Below, piece by piece: positions 7,286-16,269 of a DNA stretch of 64,000 nucleotides (positions within the stretch are counted from its first letter, which is position 1; each line of letters begins with the position of its first letter). Both the position numbers and the translations under genes were made by a program. Source of the stretch: Pseudomonas chlororaphis (GTDB taxonomy: Bacteria > Pseudomonadota > Gammaproteobacteria > Pseudomonadales > Pseudomonadaceae). The notes under the pieces are model-generated. The model did no database searches. It had not been told where the DNA came from and saw nothing but the letters and a program-made list of their open reading frames with translations. The stretch lies in the NCBI RefSeq assembly GCF_000783395.1, contig NZ_JSFK01000038.1, forward strand, positions 1-64,000, written 5' to 3'.

Positions 7286-10096
7286 ATGAACTCCAGTAGA
7301 AACACCGTTCTGCAGCTTTTCCCCCCCAAAATAGATCTGCAGACCAAAGACATCGTCGGTGCGCAAATCGGTGTGCCGCTGCATGCGGTGATTATCTATC
7401 CGCCCGAACTGGTTTTCAAAAGAGCTCGGGTTTCGATTGATCCACCGCTGGCCGGGACGGTGGAAGAACACGATGACGTGAGGCTATGGGCGACGCTTGA
7501 TCCCGCGCTTGTTGGTCCGGTCACAGAGGCGGACTTGTCCGATTCGACCAGAGCGCCATTGCTTTTGGACGCCACGACGATCAAAGCCGATGTCAATGCA
7601 CCTATCGAGCTGCACATAAAGGAAAGTCAGTTCCTGACTGACGTGGTGGTTTATCTGTTCTATACAATTGAGCGTAACAGCGAAAATCTCGGTACTTCTC
7701 TCCCGCTCAGTTATATCTACAACCGCATCCGTCCCGGCATAAAGGATGATTTGACCGTGCCTGGCGGCCACTCGAAACTGAAATTATTGCTGCCCGATGA
7801 AGTAAAAAACGGTGTCGGCCCTGGCTTCACCACCGCACGGGTGGCTGTGCAATATCCTTATGCCCGGGCGTATGACCGCATCAGCTTCATGTGCAACGGC
7901 AAGATACTGGAAGTGTCTGTAGGGCCTACTGAAGCGCCTGAACCGCCCGATCACGGGTCCGAAACCCCGACCACCCTTTACTTCGACGTAGACAGGGCCT
8001 TTCTGGAACTTGCCAAACAACAAGATCACCGGCTGGCGTTTCTGTTTACCGTCTACGACCAACTGAACAACTCGGCTGATCCCGATGCTCAGTGGTCCAA
8101 GCCGCAGATCGTCGAGGAAGACCTGGATAACACCCGCCTCGCAAAACCAGTCCTGCGCGAACAACTGAATGACCCGGGCGACACACCGGACATCGACCTT
8201 GGCAAACTGAAGGACAAACCGCTGTTGATTGTCATTGCGCCGACGGACATTCGCTTCGTGGCCGGCTACAAGGTCACCACGTTCTACACGGCTACCCACC
8301 CTGATCATCCCGATGTGTTTGATGAACAAAGCAGCACGGTGACGGAAGACGAATTCGGGCAAAAACAGCTCGTCGTGATCGAAGTGCTGAATCACAAGGT
8401 CAGCGTCCCGGGCAGCACGGTCAATGTTTACTATGAACTGAGGACGCCTGACAAAGCGGATGGCGCCCCCGGCGATCTGGTGGGTAAATCCAACACCGCC
8501 ACCGCGCGGGTCATCGGCGAACACCTCGAACTGAAACCACCCAGCGTACTACAGGCCAACGGCGCGACATTGGCGCCACTAGACGCGCTGACCCAACTCA
8601 CCATCGTCGTGCCGCCAGGCTCCATGCGGCCCACTGACCTGCTCAGTGTGAGCTGGACCGCCAAACCGAGCACGCACGAGGACGGTTCGATTACCACCCC
8701 GCCTCGGCCGATCAGCGAAATCGGTTTGAATATCCCGATTGCACCCGCGCTGATGGCGTATTGTCTGGGCGACCAAATAACGGTCAGCTACAGCATCACC
8801 CGCGATGGCATTCCTTTACTGTCCGAGACGCTGACACTCAACGTACAAAACCTGCCGCCAACAGCCCTGATTGCGCCACGCCTGAAGGAAGCGGCGAATG
8901 CCGGTGAAGGCGCGGAGCTGAACCTCATTGACCTCACTCCCGAAGGCAAAATGTGGTGTCCGGGATTTCCCTTGATTGCTGAGGGGCAGCCTGTCTGGTT
9001 GTTGTTCAAAGGCACGAATGCCAATGACACGCCTTATGAGCGATATGTGTGGGAGGGATCGTTTGCCTACGTGAATGCTGATTGGGTGAGAGAGGGTTTC
9101 TTTGAAGCGACTGCGCCCTATGAGGATTTGCAGGGATTGAAGGATGGGACGCCACTGACGATTGAGATGAGTGTGGGGTTTGGAAAGAGCAAGGACATAG
9201 CGCTGGCGAAGTGGTTTGTGGTGCGGAGTTATAGCGTGCGAGCGGTGGAGGATGTTGCGCCGACTATTACTTCAGTCAAAGGCTCGCCAAGTGGCAAGCT
9301 CATAGAACGAGACGGATTTACAGAAGAAACGGCAGTGAATGTGTCGGGCGCTGCTGCCCTGTCGCAGAAGGTCGAGGTGTTAGATGGTGTGGACAGCAAA
9401 GGCGTAGTCGACGTTGATGATCAGGGAGTGTGGGAGCACTTTTTTGCAGGACTGCACGCAGGAAAACATACGCTGACCGTACGGGCGAAGTACGGGTCCT
9501 TTCCGGACTCTGCGTCCTACGACTTTGAGGTTTTAAGACCTTTCACCATAGATACAACGCTGATGGAATTGAAAGGGCTGAACATCAACGCCGATTTTCT
9601 TGCTTTGACCGGAACACCCGCTCCCGGATCCCAGCTAACGCGTGTGCCGATTTCGGGAGATGGCAGTTATTCCTATTCATCCAGCGCACCGAACATCGCA
9701 TCGGTCAGTGCAAATGGGATGGTCAGTGGCTTGAAAAATGGCAACGCTGTCATCACCGTAAGGGAAACAAGTACACAGCGTGATCTGTCGTTCCCCGTCA
9801 AAGTTGAAAACGTTTTCCGCCTCGTAATGACGCCGACTCACACCTACAGCATCGGCGCGGCTCTGAACTGGATGAACTCCATTCAGGGCGTCGGTGTTTC
9901 AGACGCGGCGATAGCAGTGCTCAGAATCAAATTCCGCCCACTTGTTTCAAGCTACGGCGGTTGGTTATGCCGCAGTGACGGCTGCGGCGCTGGCCAATAT
10001 CTCAGCGTTGTAACCAACAATCCAAACGCATGGAGCATCGCTTGTTATTCCGGCAATAACGTTCAGGCGCATGGCTGGTGTCTGGTTAGTGCGTGA
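7286..10096 (+). CDS. Large Ig-like-repeat protein, 936 aa
   Basis: This is a multi-domain beta protein related to the 464-residue protein at 1921. Several Ig-like modules fill residues about 20-750. A Big_2-type module (SYSSSAPNIASVSANGMVSG then GNAVITVRET) sits at about 780-850. A distinct C-terminal domain of about 90 residues with four cysteines follows (WLCRSDGCG, IACYSG, GWCLVS). No Sec signal is seen. The ATG at 7286 has GAAGGAAACC upstream and lies downstream of lux-box site 3. From about 9000 the base composition becomes less GC-rich than in the rest of the gene, suggesting module exchange. A surface protein with a variable tip is a reasonable guess; function unknown. Confidence 0.72.
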   Translation: MNSSRNTVLQLFPPKIDLQTKDIVGAQIGVPLHAVIIYPPELVFKRARVSIDPPLAGTVEEHDDVRLWATLDPALVGPVTEADLSDSTRAPLLLDATTIKADVNAPIELHIKESQFLTDVVVYLFYTIERNSENLGTSLPLSYIYNRIRPGIKDDLTVPGGHSKLKLLLPDEVKNGVGPGFTTARVAVQYPYARAYDRISFMCNGKILEVSVGPTEAPEPPDHGSETPTTLYFDVDRAFLELAKQQDHRLAFLFTVYDQLNNSADPDAQWSKPQIVEEDLDNTRLAKPVLREQLNDPGDTPDIDLGKLKDKPLLIVIAPTDIRFVAGYKVTTFYTATHPDHPDVFDEQSSTVTEDEFGQKQLVVIEVLNHKVSVPGSTVNVYYELRTPDKADGAPGDLVGKSNTATARVIGEHLELKPPSVLQANGATLAPLDALTQLTIVVPPGSMRPTDLLSVSWTAKPSTHEDGSITTPPRPISEIGLNIPIAPALMAYCLGDQITVSYSITRDGIPLLSETLTLNVQNLPPTALIAPRLKEAANAGEGAELNLIDLTPEGKMWCPGFPLIAEGQPVWLLFKGTNANDTPYERYVWEGSFAYVNADWVREGFFEATAPYEDLQGLKDGTPLTIEMSVGFGKSKDIALAKWFVVRSYSVRAVEDVAPTITSVKGSPSGKLIERDGFTEETAVNVSGAAALSQKVEVLDGVDSKGVVDVDDQGVWEHFFAGLHAGKHTLTVRAKYGSFPDSASYDFEVLRPFTIDTTLMELKGLNINADFLALTGTPAPGSQLTRVPISGDGSYSYSSSAPNIASVSANGMVSGLKNGNAVITVRETSTQRDLSFPVKVENVFRLVMTPTHTYSIGAALNWMNSIQGVGVSDAAIAVLRIKFRPLVSSYGGWLCRSDGCGAGQYLSVVTNNPNAWSIACYSGNNVQAHGWCLVSA

Positions 10097-10107
10097 GGGA
10101 TGGCATT

Positions 10108-10134
10108 CCCGAGCAGGCTCACTCCTACAGGGGA
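10108..10134. repeat. Degenerate single REP half-element
   Basis: CCCGAGCAGGCTCACTCC followed by TACAGGGG resembles one arm of the GCGAGCAGGCTCGCTCCCACAG palindrome seen complete at 36205 and 54863, with several changes. It lies between the stop of the Ig-like gene and the convergent LysR gene. Confidence 0.6.
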
Positions 10135-10140
10135 ATCGCG

Positions 10141-11121
10141 TTAAGGCTGAAACCATTCGTGGCGTTCGTTGAAGGTGTGGTGGATCAGGTCGGTGAGGGT
10201 CTGCACTTCGGCCACATTCTGTGAGTCAGCATTGACCGCCAGCCATGCCTGCAATTGCATGGGCTCGGCGAATAATCCGGGTAACGCAATCAGCCCCCGA
10301 TCGAAGCGGCTCATATACGCCGGCAACAACCCGATGCACGCGCTGCAACGAATCATCTCCAGCATCAACTCATAAGACTGCATCTGCACCACGCCGGCCA
10401 GACGCTGTTCAACCAGTTCATTCCACGGCCGAAAGCTGTCGACCTGCCGATCATGCTGCCATTGCACCAGCATGAAGTCGGCGAGGTCATCAGGGGTGTC
10501 CGGGCGCGCGGTGACGCGGGAGTAGCGTTTGGCGATGTGTGGCAGGTAGTCGAGACGTGCCAGCGCTTGCGGTGCGCTGGTGGCGAAGGTCGGGCCGGGG
10601 TATGGGTTTTCGCCGTTGGCCAGCCAGAGGACGACGTCGGCGCTGACGGCGCGCAGGGACAGTTCGCTGTCCAGCGCGATGATTTCCAGGCGTACGCTGG
10701 CGTTGCGGCGCAGCAGTGCGATGAGGTCGCGGCCGAGGATGTCGTGCAGGATCGATTCGGCGACGGCGAGGCGAATCAGCGGTTGTTCGATCACCGGGAG
10801 TTTGCGTTCGTTGGCCAGCGCCACCAGCTTGGCCTGCAGTTGCTGGCCTTCGCGGGTCAGGCTCAAGGCGCTGCCCTGAAAGCTGAACAGGGTGTGTTGC
10901 AGTTCTTGCTCAAGCTGCGCGAGTTGTTTGCGCAGCAAGGTCGAGCGCACGTTGAGGCTGCGCGCGGCTTGCATGAAGCAGCCGCAGCGGGCGCTGACCA
11001 GGAAGTATTGGGCGACGTCGGCGTCGATGGTCGCGGCGTGTGCGAGCCACGGTTCGCTGTGGTCGTGTTGCCAGTGGTAATCGGTGGTGCCCGGTCGTCC
11101 TGCGGGTTCGGTGAATGACAT
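10141..11121 (-). CDS. LysR-family transcriptional regulator at the end of the Pdt-like cluster
   Basis: This is a 326-residue LysR regulator. The winged-helix HTH (CFMQAARSLNVRSTLLRKQL) begins near residue 48, so there is an unusual N-terminal extension of about 30 residues ahead of the usual LysR start. The effector-binding domain follows from about 120. The ATG at 11121 has AGGGAG upstream; the longer open frame to 11292 runs into a REP pair. It is the last gene of the minus-strand cluster from 20348, in the position that PA0701 occupies in P. aeruginosa (from memory). A REP pair separates it from the PpiC gene, so it may have its own promoter. Confidence 0.82.
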   Translation of the reverse strand: MSFTEPAGRPGTTDYHWQHDHSEPWLAHAATIDADVAQYFLVSARCGCFMQAARSLNVRSTLLRKQLAQLEQELQHTLFSFQGSALSLTREGQQLQAKLVALANERKLPVIEQPLIRLAVAESILHDILGRDLIALLRRNASVRLEIIALDSELSLRAVSADVVLWLANGENPYPGPTFATSAPQALARLDYLPHIAKRYSRVTARPDTPDDLADFMLVQWQHDRQVDSFRPWNELVEQRLAGVVQMQSYELMLEMIRCSACIGLLPAYMSRFDRGLIALPGLFAEPMQLQAWLAVNADSQNVAEVQTLTDLIHHTFNERHEWFQP

Positions 11122-11194
11122 CGATGACTCCCTGTCGATCTTTGTATTTTGCTGGCTTCCAGCACTTTTAACTATTTCTGAACCCAGTGGAGAT

Positions 11195-11288
11195 CCTGTG
11201 GGAGCTGGCTTGCCAGCGATGAGGCCGGAAGATCCAACATCATGGGTGACTGATAAGCCGCCATCGCTGGCAAGCCAGCTCCCACAGG
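11195..11288. repeat. REP inverted pair (GTGGGAGCTGGCTTGCCAGC type)
   Basis: Two copies of CTGTGGGAGCTGGCTTGCCA lie head-to-head, about 40 bp apart, each with its own internal palindrome. The same subtype is found at 24502. It sits between the PpiC gene and the LysR gene. Confidence 0.9.
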
Positions 11289-11307
11289 TCACTCAGTGAA
11301 GGTGAAA

Positions 11308-12255
11308 TCAGTGTTTTTCCTCTAGGACTTTGTTGAGTTCGGCACCGTCAATGCTCAGCGTTGCAGTGTTGAGCATGCCGTCCAGATACGCCTGGGCGAT
11401 CTGTTCCTGACGTTGAGCACGCAAGGCCTCGGTCAGTTGATCGCGCAGTTCATCGAGGGTTGCGGTGCGCGCCGGTTGTTGCTCGGTGAGCTTGATCACA
11501 TGGAACCCAGCGGCACTTTGCACGGGATCAGAGACGGCGCCAACCTTGAGCCGTGCCACGGCGCCTCGCACCTCCGGCACCAGTTGCTGCAACGGTTGCA
11601 GGCCACTATCGCCGCCGCGTTCAGCGGTGACGCGATCCTGCGAATATTGAGTCGCCAGCGCGGCAAATTCCGCCGGTGCTGCCTGAGCTTTCTTGCTCAG
11701 TTCAAGCGCCTGTTTGCGCACCGCTTCAAGCGTCTGCGGATCGCTCACCCCAAGGAAAATCTGACTGACCCGATACAACGCCGGTGTCTGCCAATTCGCC
11801 TTGCCCGCGTCATAGGCCTGCTGCACCTCGGCCGCACTCGGATAATCCGCCGGCACCTGGCTGACCGAACGCAAGTAATCACGGAACACAATCTGCTCAG
11901 TCGCCGCACGAGTTTGCCGCGCAACCTCCGGACGCTGCGCCCATCCCTGCGCATCAGCCTGCTCAAGCACCGCTTTCTCGGCCAGACGCGCGCGAATCCA
12001 GCGCTCCAGCGCTTCACGATTGCCGCGTAATTGTTCACGGGTCTCTGGCGGGACTGTCGCGAGCAACGTCTGAAGTTCCGCAGGGGTTACCTGCTGATTA
12101 CCCAACCGCGCCACCGCCGGCCCCGTTGCAACCGCCGCCAGCGGCGACGATTGCTGGGCGGCGACCGGGTCACCGCCCGGCCGCACCACCAGCGCCACGG
12201 CCACCACCAACAGCGCCACAGCGGCGGCGCTGATCACCATGGCAGGCTTTTTCAC
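11308..12255 (-). CDS. PpiC/parvulin-type peptidylprolyl isomerase, membrane-anchored
   Basis: This is a 315-residue periplasmic folding factor. An N-terminal membrane segment or uncleaved signal is at 6-25, a SurA-like helical region at about 55-155 and a parvulin (PPIC) domain at about 161-260, marked by YRVSQIFLGV, ATQYSQDR, GGDSG and GFHVIKL. The start is a GTG whose bases overlap the stop of the YbjN gene (GTGA), with GGAAG 7 bases upstream. In a TpsB/porin cluster such a protein fits a role in keeping secreted or outer-membrane substrates foldable. It corresponds in position to PA0699 of P. aeruginosa (recollection). Confidence 0.88.
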   Translation of the reverse strand: MKKPAMVISAAAVALLVVAVALVVRPGGDPVAAQQSSPLAAVATGPAVARLGNQQVTPAELQTLLATVPPETREQLRGNREALERWIRARLAEKAVLEQADAQGWAQRPEVARQTRAATEQIVFRDYLRSVSQVPADYPSAAEVQQAYDAGKANWQTPALYRVSQIFLGVSDPQTLEAVRKQALELSKKAQAAPAEFAALATQYSQDRVTAERGGDSGLQPLQQLVPEVRGAVARLKVGAVSDPVQSAAGFHVIKLTEQQPARTATLDELRDQLTEALRAQRQEQIAQAYLDGMLNTATLSIDGAELNKVLEEKH

Positions 12256-12722
12256 AGCGCGACTTCCGCTTGCTCGGCAACAGCGACTTTGGCGGTCTGC
12301 GCGCTACCGTTCTGGGTGAAGTCACGCAGATAAACGATGAACTCCTGCAACAGGCGATCCCACAATTCCAGGTTGCCGCGCAGGTGATCGTTGCTCACGC
12401 CCGCCGCCACCACCACATCCATTTCCATCACCAGAAACTCGCCCTGCAACGACAAACGCGCAAAACGACGGCTGGCGTTCCACTGCTCGGCCACACCCTG
12501 TGGCAACTCACCCTGCACCCGCAGCGCACAGCTGAAAGTGAAATCGACGTAACTGCCCTGCTCCACCGCCGGATTACCGAAACGCACGGCGTAACCAATG
12601 CCCTGACTGGCGCTGAGCAACTGAACAATACCGTTCTGCTCGGTTTCGTTGACGCGATAACCCGCAGCTTGCAGGACTTCGGTCAGAGATTTTGGCGATA
12701 CGTGGCTGATCAATTGAGTCAT
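12252..12722 (-). CDS. YbjN-domain protein
   Basis: This is a 156-residue soluble protein with the YbjN (bacterial sensory transduction regulator) fold pattern: an N-terminal LTEVLQAAGYRVN, a central beta region with YVDFTFSCALRVQG, and FARLSLQGEFLVMEMDV. YbjN proteins are related to type III chaperone-like folds, and their biochemical role is unclear. AAGGAAGAAG precedes the ATG. It overlaps the PpiC gene by 4 bases and lies 17 bp after the coiled-coil gene, so it is co-transcribed. Confidence 0.8.
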   Translation of the reverse strand: MTQLISHVSPKSLTEVLQAAGYRVNETEQNGIVQLLSASQGIGYAVRFGNPAVEQGSYVDFTFSCALRVQGELPQGVAEQWNASRRFARLSLQGEFLVMEMDVVVAAGVSNDHLRGNLELWDRLLQEFIVYLRDFTQNGSAQTAKVAVAEQAEVAL

Positions 12723-12739
12723 TACTTCTTCCTTGTTTA

Positions 12740-13369
12740 TCAGTGCGTGAGCGCGGCTTGCGGCGCGTCGAATTGAGTCTTGTAAAGCTCATCACCGAAC
12801 CCCTGGGCCAGTTCATCGAACTTGACCCGGGCGCTGCCCGCGAAGGGCTGGCGGATCTTCATCACCTCGGCCACGTCGATGTTTTCGTAGGCAGTGAGGA
12901 TCTGTTTGGCGACGCCGTACATCTGCTGATTCTTGACTGAACATTGCTGCACTTGTGTGTCACGTTCAGCCAATTGCGCTTGAAGCTTAGACCGTTCTGC
13001 CTCTTTGGCACGGGCCATGACCAGCAACTCGTCATAGGCCTTTTTGAACTTGCCGGTCTGCTCGGCGCTGGCCGCCATTTGTGCCTGCGCCTGGCTGTGC
13101 AGGCTCTGTTGCTGCCCGGCGAGCTGCTCGGCAACGCCTTTGACCTTGGCCAGTTCAGCGCTCAATTGCTTGATTTGCGCCTGCGCAGCCTTGGCTTCGT
13201 TTTGCGCCGCCAGTTGCGCGGCGCTGGCCTGGGCCTGCTGACTTTGCAGGGCCTGCAACTGTTGCGTGGTGCTGCGCAATTGCGTGCGCAGGCGTTCTTC
13301 CATGCCTTCGGCACTGGCCCCAGTGGCGATCAACAGCCCGAGCCCGAGCAACACAAATCGCGTTTTCAT
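12740..13369 (-). CDS. Periplasmic coiled-coil protein
   Basis: This is a 209-residue protein with a Sec signal (LLGLGLLIATGASA, cleavage after about Ala20). A long heptad-rich coiled coil extends from about 22 to 145, very rich in Q, A, E and L. A short globular C-terminus includes a Cys (QQCSVKNQQMYG) and KFDELAQGFGDELY. It is probably a periplasmic spacer or scaffold. It is 17 bp from the porin gene. No enzymatic motif is seen. Confidence 0.8.
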   Translation of the reverse strand: MKTRFVLLGLGLLIATGASAEGMEERLRTQLRSTTQQLQALQSQQAQASAAQLAAQNEAKAAQAQIKQLSAELAKVKGVAEQLAGQQQSLHSQAQAQMAASAEQTGKFKKAYDELLVMARAKEAERSKLQAQLAERDTQVQQCSVKNQQMYGVAKQILTAYENIDVAEVMKIRQPFAGSARVKFDELAQGFGDELYKTQFDAPQAALTH

Positions 13370-13386
13370 AACCCTCTCCCGGCGCC

Positions 13387-15084
13387 TTAGAAGCGCGTGT
13401 TGATCTCAAGCTGCAAGACGTCGATGTCGAACGGCGCGCCGTACACCGCTTCGGTGCTCATCCAGCGACCGGTGGCGTAAACGTTCTTCGCCAGACCGTA
13501 GTTGCCGCCGATGAAGTAACCCTTGGCGTTGGTGCCGCCGAGGTGGAATGACGAGTCGTTGAAACCGTCCGGCAAGGCATCCGGCTGGATGTACTTGTAG
13601 CCAGCGAACATGTTCCAGTCGCCCTGCTTTTTCAGGTCCAGCGCGCTGCCGAGGGTGAACTGCACCATCCACGCATTGGCGCCGCTTTCGATGTCGCCGT
13701 TGCTGTCGAGGTTGTTGACGATCTGCCCGGCCGAACGCTTGCGCATGTCGCCTTCGTCGTACGCGAGGTTGTGGATGTAGTTGCCCTGGCTGCGCAGTTT
13801 GAAATCTTCCGGCAGATCGGCGTCCCACACCACGTTCAAGTCCAGCAGATTGAATTCGGAAGCGAGGCCAACGAATTGCGGCTGCGGCGTGGTGGTCGGG
13901 TTGAGCGGGTTCGGCGTGATGTCGCGCAGCAGGAACACGCTGTTGCCCTTCTGCATGAACGCTGCGCGGCTGCCGTCACTGTCGCAGCCCGGCGCGCCCG
14001 CCCACGGTTCGCAAGGGCTGGAACGCTGGCCTTGAATGTCGTCGAAACGGTAGTAAGCCAGCGCGCCCTTCAAGCGGTTGTTGCTGTTGATCGCCCATTT
14101 GGCGCCGATCTGCGCGCCGTACAGCCACTTGTTGTCGCTTTCTTCCTTGTCGAAGCCGTTGCTGCTGGCGGTGTCGTTGGTGTAATCAACCGGGAACGCG
14201 CCGACGGTGCCGAACACGCCCCAATCGCGGTTGAGTTTGTGGTCGAAAATCGCCGCCACGCCGTCGAAGTTCAAGTCGTTGGAATAGAGCATGTCGGTGG
14301 ACATGAATGGGTTGGCGAAGCGCCCGCCGGTCAGGGTCAGTTCATCGGTAGGCTTCCAGTTCAGGTAGCCCTGATCGAGCCAGATGTCCTTTTTGGCGAA
14401 GCCGCCGCCGAGGCTTTGCGTGGTCGACACCGGGTTGTTGTCCGAGCCGGTGCCGATACGAATGCCGGCGGTCCATTGCGGCGAAATCTCTGCTTTCATG
14501 CCCAGCCTTGCGCGGATGCGGAACTGGTTGGTGCGATCTTCGCGGGTGTTGAGCAGCGGCGGCAGATTGGTGCTGCTGTTGGGGTTTACGTCGTACGGAC
14601 CGTTGTTGTTGAGCTTGGCGAAGTCGACGATCTCGTTGCTGTTGCTGTCCGAGTAGTAGCGCGATTCGTTGCGCAAGCGAATGTCGCCGTCGAAACTGAT
14701 GCGCGCCGCCCATTCCGGGAAGCTGTTGGGCGCGGCCCAGTTTTCCTGTTTGGCGGTGGCCATGACCTCGGCTTTGACCTGATCACGGATCTGGTTGCGC
14801 ACCGCGGCCGGCACGTATTGCACACGGACGTCGCCCGGCGCCGCCACTGGCCCCGCCGCCACAGCGGTGGATGCCGCAGCCTGTTTAGCCTGCGCCGCTT
14901 CGTTCTGCGCCTGAGCGATCAGCGCGTCAGCCTTGTCCTGCTTCAGAATGCCCTGCTCGACCAGCAAGCGGATCAGATTGATCGTGGCGTTCTCCGAGGG
15001 CGCAGGCGCTGCCACGGCCTGACCGACCAGGGTCGCAATGACCATGCCGACCGCCAGGGACAATCGATTCACGTTGGAAATCAT
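13387..15084 (-). CDS. Putative outer-membrane porin (PF16930-like)
   Basis: This is a 565-residue outer-membrane beta-barrel. A Sec signal (LSLAVGMVIATLVGQAVAAP) is followed by a helical, Ala/Gln-rich region (about 30-100) and then a barrel with alternating strands ending in QLEINTRF, a typical C-terminal Phe. Strand motifs include RLRNESRYYSDSNS, GIRIGTGSDNNP and GGNYGLAKNVYATGRWMS. The ATG at 15084 lies 10 bases after AGGAG; the GTG at 15090 is too close to it. It lies in the TpsB/TonB cluster, so it may form the outer-membrane exit or entry for the TonB-energised path, which is inference. Confidence 0.85.
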   Translation of the reverse strand: MISNVNRLSLAVGMVIATLVGQAVAAPAPSENATINLIRLLVEQGILKQDKADALIAQAQNEAAQAKQAAASTAVAAGPVAAPGDVRVQYVPAAVRNQIRDQVKAEVMATAKQENWAAPNSFPEWAARISFDGDIRLRNESRYYSDSNSNEIVDFAKLNNNGPYDVNPNSSTNLPPLLNTREDRTNQFRIRARLGMKAEISPQWTAGIRIGTGSDNNPVSTTQSLGGGFAKKDIWLDQGYLNWKPTDELTLTGGRFANPFMSTDMLYSNDLNFDGVAAIFDHKLNRDWGVFGTVGAFPVDYTNDTASSNGFDKEESDNKWLYGAQIGAKWAINSNNRLKGALAYYRFDDIQGQRSSPCEPWAGAPGCDSDGSRAAFMQKGNSVFLLRDITPNPLNPTTTPQPQFVGLASEFNLLDLNVVWDADLPEDFKLRSQGNYIHNLAYDEGDMRKRSAGQIVNNLDSNGDIESGANAWMVQFTLGSALDLKKQGDWNMFAGYKYIQPDALPDGFNDSSFHLGGTNAKGYFIGGNYGLAKNVYATGRWMSTEAVYGAPFDIDVLQLEINTRF

Positions 15085-15124
15085 CTGCACACAACTCCTT
15101 TTGCCAAAGCTTTAAAAGTGGGGG

Positions 15125-15829
15125 TTAACCTGGACGCCGCCCTTGCAGGGACAGGCGCACAGGCAAAGTGATGGAGGCCGGTGGCCGTTCGCTCAGCGCC
15201 GGCGCACCGCGCAACGCGGCCAGCACTTGCGTATCAATCTCGGGGTTACCGCTCGACTTGATCAGCTCGACGCGGGTGATCTCGCCGACGCTGCTCAGCC
15301 AGACATCGGCCTGCAACGAAAACGCGAGGTTGCGCAGCTCAGGGTTCTCACGCAGCAAACGCTGGAAGGTGAACGCCAGAAACTGGCTGTACGTGCCCGT
15401 GCCCAGACGCCCGCCACCAGTGCCAGCCATGCCGCCGCCCTTGCCCGCGCCGATGTTGAACGCGTCGTTGCCGCTCTGCGCGTCGCCGTCCATTTGCATC
15501 GGGTTGGCCAGATCGTCCGCCGGTGATGGCGGCGCTTCTTCCTCGGGCTTGACCTCTTCCGGCTCCGGCGTTGGCTCAGGCTCGACGACTTTTTCTTCCA
15601 CCGGAGTTTCTGGTTCTGGCGGTTTTTCTGGCGGCGGCGGTGGCGGCGGTGGCAACGGAATGATCGTCGGCACCTTCGGCGCTTCGCGGCGGATGCCGCT
15701 CATGTCGTTGGCCCACTGCCAGAGGAACCACGCGGCGAGCGCGCCGATCAGCAAGCCGGCGCCCCACTTCGCATAACGCAGCGCTGGCTTCTTCACCGGC
15801 AGCGGCTCGATCGGGAGTTGTGCGGTCAT
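15125..15829 (-). CDS. TonB-like energy transducer
   Basis: This is a 234-residue protein with TonB layout: one membrane segment at about 22-40, a periplasmic Pro/Glu-rich rod (PLPPPPPPPPEKPPEPETP and KVVEPEPTPEPEE) at about 55-105, and a C-terminal domain at about 150-230 (SSVGEITRVELIKSSGNPEID, VLAALRGAP). A Gly-rich link (GAGKGGGMAGTGGG) joins rod and domain. It lies 3 bp from exbD, so a dedicated TonB/ExbB/ExbD complex is likely. TonB couples the proton gradient to an outer-membrane partner; here that partner is probably the TpsB or the porin of the cluster. Confidence 0.88.
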   Translation of the reverse strand: MTAQLPIEPLPVKKPALRYAKWGAGLLIGALAAWFLWQWANDMSGIRREAPKVPTIIPLPPPPPPPPEKPPEPETPVEEKVVEPEPTPEPEEVKPEEEAPPSPADDLANPMQMDGDAQSGNDAFNIGAGKGGGMAGTGGGRLGTGTYSQFLAFTFQRLLRENPELRNLAFSLQADVWLSSVGEITRVELIKSSGNPEIDTQVLAALRGAPALSERPPASITLPVRLSLQGRRPG

Positions 15830-15832
15830 GAC

Positions 15833-16258
15833 TCAGCCCTGACTCGGTTTGCCGGTCACAAGACCGACCTGGGACAGTTCGAGCCGGCGCAACAGATCCA
15901 GCACTTCGATGACTTTCTGGTATTGCACCGTCGCGTCGCCGCGCACGATCACCGGGAAGTCCGGGCTCTGCGCCTTCTCGATGCGCAGGCGTTCTTCCAG
16001 CTCCGCCAGCGTCACCGGATAGGCGTCGAGGAACACCTGCCCGCCGTCATTCACCGAAATCGCCTTGGTCTTGGCCTCGGACAGCGACACCGAAGCGCTG
16101 GCCTTGGGCAAGTTGATCTGGATCCCCGAAACCTGCGCGGTGGCGGTGAGGATGAACATCACCAGCACCACCATCAGCACGTCGACCAGCGGGGTGATGT
16201 TGATGCTGTCCACCGCGGCATCTTCGTCATCGTCGTGGGAGGCATTTACGGACGCCAT
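15833..16258 (-). CDS. exbD: ExbD/TolR-family biopolymer transport protein
   Basis: This is a 141-residue protein with the ExbD layout: a cytoplasmic N-terminus, one membrane segment with the conserved proton-path Asp in INITPLVDVLMVVLVMFIL (Asp about 25), and a periplasmic domain. It ends LDLLRRLELSQVGLVT. It works with the ExbB-like fusion protein encoded 11 bp upstream and the TonB encoded 3 bp downstream. An acidic N-terminus (HDDDEDAAVDS) is unusual but common in ExbD2 types. Confidence 0.92.
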   Translation of the reverse strand: MASVNASHDDDEDAAVDSINITPLVDVLMVVLVMFILTATAQVSGIQINLPKASASVSLSEAKTKAISVNDGGQVFLDAYPVTLAELEERLRIEKAQSPDFPVIVRGDATVQYQKVIEVLDLLRRLELSQVGLVTGKPSQG

Positions 16259-16269
16259 GTCAGTGCTCC

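Noticed and set aside
13771..15171. 466-codon open frame antisense to the porin gene
   Set aside because: The minus-strand porin has a signal peptide, barrel pattern and RBS; the plus frame has none.
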